The position numbers and the translations under genes were made by a program. Under the pieces are notes generated by a model, which saw only the letters and a list, made by a program, of their open reading frames with translations, was not told the origin of the DNA and searched no databases. A DNA stretch of 32,948 bases from 70-18 sp041691815 (GTDB lineage: Bacteria > Pseudomonadota > Alphaproteobacteria > Acetobacterales > Acetobacteraceae): assembly GCA_041691815.1 (NCBI GenBank), contig JBEPTZ010000044.1:1-32948 (forward strand), read 5' to 3'. Below, one piece after another: positions 26,847-32,948 of this stretch; positions within the stretch are counted from its first letter, which is position 1; the number at the start of each line of letters is the position of its first letter.

Positions 26847-28559
26847 CTACCCCGCAGGCATCAGGAAGCAAGGCTGGGGCGTTGCCCCAGACCCCACCAG
26901 GGGCCGAGCCCCTGGCCCCCCTTTTACCGAACTCTGCATCAGATTGATAACTGTGGTTGTGGCGGTGGCTTCCTCCGGGGTTTGAGACTTGAGACCAGCG
27001 GCATGAAGCAGGTTCGGCAGGTCGCCGACCAGTTCGATGCCAGGCGGGTCATCTGGGTCGGTCGGTGGGCTGATAATGACCTTGTCAATGAGCACGCGAG
27101 CCGCTTCGCGGGCCTCGGCGTGGTCGGGCCCGGCCAGCGCCTCGCTGAGATGCGCCAGCTTGGCGCGGTAGACGGCCGCCATGTCGGTTGGGATCGGCGG
27201 TGCTTCAGGAACCGGCATGGCGAGGGCGGCCGCCAGTTCGGCGCGACGCGCTTGCAGGTCGCTGAGACGTCGGATGATGTCGGGCGCGCGGATGCCGTCG
27301 GCGAGGGCGTCGACCAGGTTGGCGATCCGGCGATCTACGGTGTCGAGGTCGCGTTGCTGCTCGGCAGGGTTTCCCCCGGCCAGAACAATCTGCTGGTGCC
27401 AGGCCTCGGCGAAGGCAGCGGCGAAGCTTTCCAGCAGTTCCGGTTGCATCAGGCGGGAGCCCAGCGCGTCGACCACCTGGGCTTCGACATGGCCGTAGCG
27501 CACCGAGGTTCGATTGGAGCAGCCATGGTCCTGGGCCAACCGGCAGGCCAGGTAGTCCTTGCCGATGCGGCGCAGCACCCGCCCGCAGATGCCGCAGACG
27601 ATTTTGCCGGAGAGCAGATGGCGGGGGCGGCGGCACTCCCAGAAGCGACCAAGCCGGGCTAGCCGGGTCGGGGCAGCAGCGCGTGGCGCCGCCTCTTTGA
27701 TCAAACGCTCCTGAACCCGCTGCCAGGTAGCGGCATCGAGGATTGCCAGTTCGGGCACCTCGTGGATGACCAGGTCCTCGGTCGAATTGGCCTTGCGGAC
27801 ACGGTAGCCGGCGATCGGATCCTTGAGATTGCGCCGTCGGTTCCAGACCAGACGACCGACATAAAGCGCGTTGCGCAGGATGCCCTCACCACGAGCCGGG
27901 CGGCCACGGATGGTACTGTCGCTCCAAACGCCGCCATTGGGGCTGGGGATGCCGTCGGCATTCAGCGCCCGGGCGATCTGGCTCGGCGACTTGCCCGCGG
28001 CGTAGTCGGCAAAGATACGCCGGACGATGATTGCTTGCTCCGGATGTATCTCGCGCAGGCCGCGGTCGGGTTCGCCGTCGGGACGGAGGCGGCGAACGAT
28101 GCGGGTGCCATAGGGCGCGGCACCGGTGCTGCGACCCTGCCGGATCCGCCCTTCCAGACCGCGATGGGTCTTGGCGGCGAGGTCCTTGAGATAGAGCGCA
28201 CCCATGGTGCCCTTGAGGCCGATATGCAACTCGCCGACGTCGCCCTCGGCGAGGGTGACGATGCGGGCGCCGGCGAAGCAGGCCTGCTTGTAGAAAGCAG
28301 CGATATGCTCCTGGTCGCGGGAGAAGCGGTCCAGGCTCTCGGCCAGGACGATGTCGATGCCGCCCTGACTGAGCGCGGTCAGCAGCGCCTGGTAGCCGGG
28401 GCGCTGGGTGGTGGCGCCGGAGATGGCGCGGTCGGTGAACACCTCGGCAATCGTCCAGCCCTCGCGTTCGGCGCGGGCCTGACAGATGCGCACCTGGTCG
28501 TCGATTGAGGCATCGCGCTGATTGTCGGAGGAGTAGCGGGCATACAGGACGGCACGCAT
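26847..28559 (-). CDS. large serine recombinase
   Basis: A 570-aa site-specific recombinase. The N-terminal resolvase domain begins MRAVLYARYSSDNQ with catalytic Ser10, and has IDDQVRICQ, ESLDRFSRDQEH and the AAKTHRGLEGRIRQG helix. The middle recombinase domain (GIPSPNGGVWSDSTIRG, LRNALYVGRLVWNRR) is followed by a zinc ribbon (CGICGR and, 18 residues on, a Cys pair) and a coiled coil rich in Arg/Ala. The ATG at 28559 lies 4 bases after the preceding recombinase stop; upstream in-frame ATGs lie inside that gene. The last 25 codons run through the host-type repeat, so the natural C-terminus may have been lost or extended at an insertion junction. Confidence 0.93.
   Translation of the reverse strand: MRAVLYARYSSDNQRDASIDDQVRICQARAEREGWTIAEVFTDRAISGATTQRPGYQALLTALSQGGIDIVLAESLDRFSRDQEHIAAFYKQACFAGARIVTLAEGDVGELHIGLKGTMGALYLKDLAAKTHRGLEGRIRQGRSTGAAPYGTRIVRRLRPDGEPDRGLREIHPEQAIIVRRIFADYAAGKSPSQIARALNADGIPSPNGGVWSDSTIRGRPARGEGILRNALYVGRLVWNRRRNLKDPIAGYRVRKANSTEDLVIHEVPELAILDAATWQRVQERLIKEAAPRAAAPTRLARLGRFWECRRPRHLLSGKIVCGICGRVLRRIGKDYLACRLAQDHGCSNRTSVRYGHVEAQVVDALGSRLMQPELLESFAAAFAEAWHQQIVLAGGNPAEQQRDLDTVDRRIANLVDALADGIRAPDIIRRLSDLQARRAELAAALAMPVPEAPPIPTDMAAVYRAKLAHLSEALAGPDHAEAREAARVLIDKVIISPPTDPDDPPGIELVGDLPNLLHAAGLKSQTPEEATATTTVINLMQSSVKGGPGARPLVGSGATPQPCFLMPAG
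26874..26915. repeat. GC-rich double hairpin repeat (host REP-like)
   Basis: Two adjacent perfect hairpins, CTGGGGC-GTT-GCCCCAG (26874-26890) and CCAGGGGC-CGA-GCCCCTGG (26897-26915 with overlap of the loop), separated by ACCCCA. This pattern is familiar as a dispersed intergenic repeat/terminator in Acetobacteraceae. It lies at the junction between the dioxygenase and the recombinase cassette. Confidence 0.6.
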
Positions 28560-28563
28560 GGGT

Positions 28564-29745
28564 CTATTGCTCCGAGGTAGGCGGCGTGAGGCTGCTGGAA
28601 CAGTCGGGGTCGCGGTCCGGGTCGGGGGGCGTGGTTTTGAGCGCCTCGTCGGTGTCGTCCGATCTATGCCGGGCTTCGGTGCGCAGATCATCGATGACGG
28701 CATGATATCTCCGCCCGGCCTCCAAGCTGCCGGCCAGGTTATAATGGCGCTCCGAAGTGGCAATGCCGGCATGGTTCAGCAGGGTCGGCACGATGGCGAT
28801 ATCCTGGGGGCTCTCAATGGCGACGCCGGTGGCGACGCAGTCGCGGAACATATGCGGGGTGAGCGCCGTGCCGAAGGCGGCGCGGGTGCGGTCCCGGACC
28901 TGACGGGTGATCGCGGCTTCGCCCAATCGGGCGCCGTTGCGCGAGACCCACAGCGCTGTCACAGCCTGCCGGTGCTTCTCCTGCTGGCCGCGCGCCAGCA
29001 GGATCGGACGGAACACGCTGGTATAACGCTCGAGACAGGGCACCAGCGTTTCTGGCACCGGGGCTTCGAGTATCTTGCTGGTCTTGGTTTGGTCGCCGAA
29101 TAGCAGCCACCATGCGCCATCCTGCTCGACCAGTTGCTGGGCGCAGGAGATGGCCGCGAGGTTGCGCCGCCGCAGCGGCCGGCAGGCGAGTAGCGTGATG
29201 ATCAACCCGTCGCGGTAGGCTGTAGCGCGAACGGCGGGCAGTTCGTCCGTCGCGGTGTCGGCGAACGCCATGAGGTGGTCGCCCAGTTCCAGCAGGCGCT
29301 CCAGCGGCTGCAGCCGGGCGCGCTTGTTGCGAACCGGCGTGGCCTTGGCGCGCAGGCGATCGGCGGCGCGCTGGATCCAGTGCCAGTCCTGTTCCGGTAC
29401 CATCGCCCGCATGGCGTTGCCGAGCTGCTCGATCCGCGTCGCCACGGTATAGGGAGCGTTGGTGGCCTTAAGCTCGTCCAGATAGATGTCCAACCATGCG
29501 CGCCGGACCCGCATGGCCGGGGGCTGCGCCGGATCGAGGAGGCCACGGATGGCCAGGAAGGTGAGGTAGCGACCGTAACCGTTGATGACCAGTTCGACGG
29601 TGGCGGAAGCCCAGCGGGCCGCCACGCCGCCGGGAGAGAACGGATCGCCCGGTAGCAGCGAAGCAGCCCACGCGGCTTGGTCGGGCGCAGGCCACTCGCA
29701 CTGCGGCATGCACCGGCTCACGGGTGTGATCATGCTATCCGGCAT
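28564..29745 (-). CDS. tyrosine recombinase, 393 aa, second of the cassette
   Basis: A tyrosine-family DNA strand-transfer enzyme. The C-terminal catalytic residues are Arg189-193 (ACRPLRRRNL), Lys221 (DQTKTSK), His298 and Arg301 (HMFRDCVAT), His325 (LLNHAG) and Tyr335 (SERHYNLAG). The N-terminal core-binding domain spans about 40-170. The ATG overlaps the stop of the upstream 587-aa recombinase as TGATG, with GAGGAGG nine bases before, so synthesis is coupled. The pairing of a roughly 390-aa and a roughly 600-aa tyrosine recombinase resembles TnpA/TnpB of Tn554-type elements, though the gene order here is reversed. The Asp/Pro-rich C-terminal tail is probably disordered. Confidence 0.9.
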   Translation of the reverse strand: MPDSMITPVSRCMPQCEWPAPDQAAWAASLLPGDPFSPGGVAARWASATVELVINGYGRYLTFLAIRGLLDPAQPPAMRVRRAWLDIYLDELKATNAPYTVATRIEQLGNAMRAMVPEQDWHWIQRAADRLRAKATPVRNKRARLQPLERLLELGDHLMAFADTATDELPAVRATAYRDGLIITLLACRPLRRRNLAAISCAQQLVEQDGAWWLLFGDQTKTSKILEAPVPETLVPCLERYTSVFRPILLARGQQEKHRQAVTALWVSRNGARLGEAAITRQVRDRTRAAFGTALTPHMFRDCVATGVAIESPQDIAIVPTLLNHAGIATSERHYNLAGSLEAGRRYHAVIDDLRTEARHRSDDTDEALKTTPPDPDRDPDCSSSLTPPTSEQ

Positions 29746-31508
29746 CACCGGGCACCTCCTCGGACGAAGTTGCCACCGGGCGAGCGGGCACGGGCGCGCT
29801 CGCGCAGCCCGGCCAGCATGGCGTCGTAGCGTTTGAAGGCGGTCGCGTTGTTGCCCTCGGCATAGGCCTTGGTGGTCGTGGCCGAACTGCTGTGCCCGAG
29901 GAGAAGCCGGGCTGTCTCGATGTCGTCCGGATGCGCCGCCAAGTACAGCTTCACGGCGAGATGGCGGAACAGGTGGACATTCATCCGCAACCCCGTCTCG
30001 CGTAGGATGAACTGGCTGATCGCCGTGGAGAAGGCGGCAGTATGCCGCCGCTCGCCGTCAGGATTCGGGAACAGCCACGGGCCAGGCGCCGCGGCCAGCC
30101 GCGGGCGATAGTCCCTGAGGTAGGCGGCGAGGAATGCCACGCTCTCCGCCGGCAGCTCCATTTCATAGACGGCGTCGGTTTTCGTCTCCCCGAACGGGAT
30201 GCACAGCAGCGTCGTCCCCGTGCCACCCAGCTTCTGGATGTGACGGTCAATCTCGAGCCCGGTCAGGTTGTCCACCCGCACCGGTGCTGCGAGCAGCACC
30301 TCCACGGCGAGTGCGAGTGCCACGTCCGACGCATCGCGGCGCAAGCCCCGGTCCCCCCGGTTGACGCGGCGCAGCACCCGGTTCGGCAGTCCGATCAGGG
30401 CATCGACATTGGCCAGATTATCGAACTGGCGCAGCAGCATCCGGTTCTTCTCCGTCATGCCGGACCGCTTGGGCGCCAAATTGTGACCGAATTCGCCGAG
30501 ATGCGCGACCTGATCGGCCCCGACCTTGACCCAATGGCGGGCGATGGTCTTCAGCAGCAGCGCCTGCTGGTGGAGGTATTTGGTCGTCTTGTTGCCGGCC
30601 CGCTGATAGATGAGCCGAAGCAGGCGCGTGGCGTTGTCGACCTGCACCAGCACCGCGAGGCTGGTGATGCTCTCGATCGCCACCCCGCTCTGGACCAGCA
30701 CGGAGGCCATCTGCAGGATCTGCTTGCGTCGCATCGCCGTCGTGCTCGGTTTGACCGAGGGGGCATAGTCGTCGGCGAACGGGTCCTGGTTGCCCTTGCT
30801 GTGCAGGAAGGCTGCGGCGTCGTCCTGGAACGGCACCGGGAATTCCTCCCAGTACAGCGCATAGCGGCGGCTGCCATTCGGCACCTCGACCCGGCGGCCC
30901 GGCCAGCCGCCGATGCCGTCGAGCGCCTTGTTCCACAGCACACAAGCCGTGCGGAACACTAGGCGCGGCTTTTTGACCAGGCTGTCGTTGTCCAGCGCCT
31001 CCCGGAACACCCGGAATGTGTCGCCTGTGACCTCGCCGGGCTCGACATGTTTGGTGCTGCAGAAGCTCATGAAGCGGGACAGACCATGGCGGAAGTTCGC
31101 GTCGGGCAGGTAGCCGCGCAGGGTCTGCCAGGCCGCCGACAGCGGCAGCGAGCTACGGCCTGGCATGACCGCGATGCCCGCCGCGGCGAGGCCGGCAAGT
31201 GCCAGGCTGCGGATGTTCGCCCACCGTCCGCGGGTCAATCCCTGGGACGCGCGGGAGACGAAGGCCAGATGATCGCGCAGGAACCGCGGGTCGGCCGGGA
31301 TGCGTGATGGATCCATCCCGATGAGGCGGCTGACGGTGCGCAGGGCGGATATTATCTCCCGATTCTTGCTACGCTGCGTGCACGAAGTCGGCCGTTCGAT
31401 AGCACCGATGTAGGCGATGACATCGGCCAGGGTGAGTTTGATCGTGGTGACGGTGGTGACCATCGCGGCCCCCTGGCGCAGGTCGCCGGGGAAGGTCAGC
31501 TGCTTCAT
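29745..31508 (-). CDS. tyrosine recombinase, 587 aa, first of the cassette
   Basis: A large tyrosine recombinase with the catalytic set at the C-terminus: Arg411 (APVRVDNLTG), Lys443 (GETKTDA), His512 and Arg515 (HLFRHLAVK), His539 (LLLGHSS) and Tyr549 (TTKAYAEG). The roughly 380-residue N-terminal part is longer than in phage integrases and resembles the large TnpB-like recombinases of multi-recombinase transposons. I chose the ATG at 31508 because GGAG lies six bases upstream. ATGs at 31547 and 31466 (the latter with AGGGGG) are alternatives. It heads a coupled unit with the 393-aa recombinase and the serine recombinase. Confidence 0.88.
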   Translation of the reverse strand: MKQLTFPGDLRQGAAMVTTVTTIKLTLADVIAYIGAIERPTSCTQRSKNREIISALRTVSRLIGMDPSRIPADPRFLRDHLAFVSRASQGLTRGRWANIRSLALAGLAAAGIAVMPGRSSLPLSAAWQTLRGYLPDANFRHGLSRFMSFCSTKHVEPGEVTGDTFRVFREALDNDSLVKKPRLVFRTACVLWNKALDGIGGWPGRRVEVPNGSRRYALYWEEFPVPFQDDAAAFLHSKGNQDPFADDYAPSVKPSTTAMRRKQILQMASVLVQSGVAIESITSLAVLVQVDNATRLLRLIYQRAGNKTTKYLHQQALLLKTIARHWVKVGADQVAHLGEFGHNLAPKRSGMTEKNRMLLRQFDNLANVDALIGLPNRVLRRVNRGDRGLRRDASDVALALAVEVLLAAPVRVDNLTGLEIDRHIQKLGGTGTTLLCIPFGETKTDAVYEMELPAESVAFLAAYLRDYRPRLAAAPGPWLFPNPDGERRHTAAFSTAISQFILRETGLRMNVHLFRHLAVKLYLAAHPDDIETARLLLGHSSSATTTKAYAEGNNATAFKRYDAMLAGLRERARARSPGGNFVRGGAR

Positions 31509-31601
31509 GGTAGACTCCAGATGACGTGAAGTGACAGTAGCGGACATCGTGTATTCTGTCAGTTAGAAAAGGATGACATTTGCAACGAGAAGAATTCACT
31601 C

Positions 31602-31648
31602 CATGTCAATACTCCCAACGATCGAATGGACATGAGTAGACATGACTA
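31602..31648. promoter_or_regulatory. 10-bp tandem repeats and inverted half-site between excisionase and recombinase
   Basis: GACATGAGTA and GACATGACTA lie head to tail at 31629-31648, with an inverted CATGTC at 31602-31607. One-helical-turn spacing between an excisionase gene and the recombinase operon is what Xis/AlpA-type binding sites look like. No further boxes can be assigned. Confidence 0.45.
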
Positions 31649-31652
31649 CCCA

Positions 31653-31853
31653 TTACTTCCGACGCACAGCGACGAACGCTGCGAGATCCTTGTGTGTGAT
31701 GCGGATGCCGCGACCGAGGCGGTGCACATGCAGCCCGCCCTGTTCGATCCAGCGGCGGATGGTCTTCTCTGAATGCTGCAACTCGTCGGCGGCCTGCTTG
31801 ACAGTCAGCATGGGCAGCCGGCCGGCGCTCGGCCGGGGCAGATAGGGCATCAT
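31653..31853 (-). CDS. excisionase/AlpA-family DNA-binding protein, 66 aa
   Basis: A small winged-helix protein. The core is MLTVKQAADELQHSEKTIRR, then WIEQGGLHVHRLGRGIRITH and KDLAAFVA, the standard excisionase-family (HTH_17) pattern. The ATG at 31853 overlaps the stop of the 68-aa gene as TGATG; a second ATG follows directly at 31850, and AAAGGA is well placed for both. It precedes the recombinase cassette on the same strand and probably directs excision or activates the recombinases through the repeats at 31629. Confidence 0.85.
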   Translation of the reverse strand: MMPYLPRPSAGRLPMLTVKQAADELQHSEKTIRRWIEQGGLHVHRLGRGIRITHKDLAAFVAVRRK

Positions 31854-32059
31854 CAGGATCCTTTGGTATCGGCGGTGGCGTGGGATTGCTTCAACCACTC
31901 CGCGGCCGCCTGCCGGCCGAGTGCCCGGGCCAACGCATGCGCGTCCGGCGCGGGTTCGGTCGGCACTGGGCATGCATCGCCCCGATCGGCCCTCTGGTTG
32001 AGGGCCAAATTGGGGATTGTCGATGCCGGCGTCAGGCAGGGGGTACGGGGTGTTTTCAC
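31853..32059 (-). CDS. small protein, 68 aa, coupled to the excisionase
   Basis: A GTG-started frame whose stop overlaps the excisionase ATG by one base (TGATG), good evidence that it is translated. The N-terminus is polar and Pro-rich. The C-terminus, ALARALGRQAAAEWLKQSHA, is an amphipathic helix. No family is recognised. It may be a partner or regulator of the excisionase. The ribosome site is a weak GGGGG. Confidence 0.5.
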   Translation of the reverse strand: MKTPRTPCLTPASTIPNLALNQRADRGDACPVPTEPAPDAHALARALGRQAAAEWLKQSHATADTKGS

Positions 32060-32143
32060 GCCCCCGAGGGTGTCGTCACGACCTACATGGGGCGCAAAAT
32101 TCCTGCTGGCTCTGTCAAGGCGAGTGCCACCATGGCGAGAGGT

Positions 32144-32641
32144 TCAGATATCCGAACCATCTGTATTCGTGGAATCTTTTGGCGACGATAAGACAAGAGG
32201 AAGGCTGGACTGGCCGGGTGGCGACGCTTGTTTGGCGACCTTCCGAGGTTGCTTTACCCGAGTCGCAGGATGATCGGGTATGCCGGGTGGGACCAACCGG
32301 ACGGGTGGACTGGAAATGTCACCGGGTGACGTTTTTTCCCCCGTGGGTGCCTTCCCGTCCGTTGCAGGCGCGAGAGCGGCAAGTCCGGCCGTGGCTGGTA
32401 CCCTCTCCGGTATGGCGACAGCACTTGGCGCATCGAGGGCCGCGGATAGGTGCAAGAGGGCGGCGGCGATCGTCTTGTCGGTCGACATGCCGAGGCACGC
32501 CCGCAGGCCGTCAAGCGCAGCGAGAGTCTCCCGACTGATGTCGATCGAGCACAGCTTCTTGGTGTTCCGGTAGCGCTGTTGGCGCTGGCTGCCTGTCAGT
32601 GACGCCTTCGCCCGCACCCTTCCATCGCTGTCTTTGGTCAT
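32144..32641 (-). CDS. ribbon-helix-helix regulator, 165 aa
   Basis: Begins MTKDSDGRVRAKASLTGSQR. Residues about 30-72 fit a ribbon-helix-helix (CopG/Arc-like) DNA-binding domain: a short strand KKLCSIDIS, helix RETLAALDGLRACLG, turn, and helix STDKTIAAALLHLSAAL. The rest is a Pro/Ser-rich tail. The ATG at 32641 is preferred; a TTG at 32659 is an alternative. A perfect palindrome, TGTCACC-C-GGTGACA, lies 20-34 bases upstream, and a near-identical copy sits inside the gene at 32317-32331, suggesting autoregulation. It is the first gene of the mobile element's minus-strand unit, next to the tRNA-Lys fragment. Confidence 0.7.
   Translation of the reverse strand: MTKDSDGRVRAKASLTGSQRQQRYRNTKKLCSIDISRETLAALDGLRACLGMSTDKTIAAALLHLSAALDAPSAVAIPERVPATAGLAALAPATDGKAPTGEKTSPGDISSPPVRLVPPGIPDHPATRVKQPRKVAKQASPPGQSSLPLVLSSPKDSTNTDGSDI
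32317..32331. promoter_or_regulatory. second copy of the TGTCACC/GGTGAC palindrome
   Basis: TGTCACCGGGTGACG inside the RHH gene differs from the upstream palindrome only at the centre and the last base. Two copies about 345 bp apart could support looping. Confidence 0.45.
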
Positions 32642-32660
32642 ACCAACAGGATAGCTCAAA

Positions 32661-32675
32661 TGTCACCCGGTGACA
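32661..32675. promoter_or_regulatory. palindromic operator upstream of the RHH gene
   Basis: TGTCACCCGGTGACA is a perfect 7+1+7 palindrome just before the RHH gene, the expected place for an autorepressor site. Confidence 0.55.
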
Positions 32676-32763
32676 AATACGCAGCAACTCTGCCACCCCA
32701 CGGATTGTGAGTAGGTTCAAATCGGGGACACGCAACCAGCTTGACTTGCTCCTGACTGCATGA

Positions 32764-32808
32764 CTTTTAATCTTGGGACCGTGGGTTCAAATCCCACCGG
32801 GCTCACCA
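32764..32808 (+). other. 3' fragment of tRNA-Lys(TTT), putative attachment site
   Basis: The anticodon loop C-T-TTT-A-A (TTT at 32766-32768), T arm GTGGG-TTCAAAT-CCCAC, acceptor CGGGCTC, discriminator A and encoded CCA (32806-32808) form the 3' half of tRNA-Lys. The matching 5' half (GAGCCCG and D arm) is not present upstream. This is a typical integration scar, with the element lying to its left. Confidence 0.7.
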
Positions 32809-32824
32809 AGCTTTCCATCGACTC

Positions 32825-32948
32825 TCGGCGGGGGGGGGGGGGGGGGGGGGGGGGGCCCCCCCCCCCCGGCGGGCGGGGGGGGCGGGCCCCCCCCCCCCCC
32901 CCCCCCACACCCCAAAAAAAAAAAAAAAAAAAGACCCCACAAAGAGCA
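32825..32948. other. homopolymer-rich contig edge
   Basis: Long runs of G, C and A fill the last 120 bases. No biological feature is supported; most likely assembly or sequencing artefact. Confidence 0.75.

Overview
This looks like a high-GC alphaproteobacterial contig, most likely Rhodospirillales/Acetobacteraceae. That rests on the overlapping pyrB-pyrC'-plsY cluster next to gltX and a short comEC, and on GC-rich double-hairpin repeats that I associate with that family from general knowledge. Both extreme ends (about 1-130 and 32825-32948) dissolve into G, C and A homopolymers and look like assembly or sequencing artefact.

Layout: (1) 130-14091 is accessory DNA. Its core is a minus-strand module of a 65-aa protein, a 908-aa family B DNA polymerase, a tyrosine integrase, an AlpA-type excisionase and two unknown genes. 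This is the gene set of a self-replicating integrated element of the pipolin kind. It is followed by an unrecognised plus-strand gene, a broken and an intact copy of an SRAP/YedK abasic-site repair gene, a LuxR-type regulator, small proteins and an MgtA-type P-type ATPase. The region stops at a 45-nt 3' fragment of a tRNA-Arg(ACG) gene, the usual scar of tRNA-targeted integration.

(2) 14092-26846 is a stable, chromosome-like block: a branched-chain amino-acid-type periplasmic binding protein, plsY, a catalytically degenerate dihydroorotase (pyrC'), pyrB, gltX, a divergent comEC, a DctM/DctQ/DctP TRAP transporter operon and an intradiol ring-cleavage dioxygenase. The last two suggest uptake and oxidation of an aromatic or organic acid. 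An elaborate nested inverted repeat separates pyrB from gltX. Three GTAAC repeats at exact 11-bp spacing lie upstream of the TRAP operon.

(3) 26847-32808 is a second mobile element, all on the minus strand: ribbon-helix-helix regulator, 68-aa protein, AlpA-like excisionase, two large tyrosine recombinases and a large serine recombinase. The recombinase genes overlap or abut. The serine recombinase reads at its 3' end into a host-type repeat, marking one junction. The other side carries a 3' fragment of tRNA-Lys(TTT).

The most interesting item is the polymerase-integrase module. Its polymerase keeps the exonuclease and palm motifs but has a variant motif C (TDG), no terminal-protein gene is visible, and its genes share structured leaders followed by a GG(A/T)GACC box. 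The three-recombinase cassette with a palindromic operator is the second candidate.
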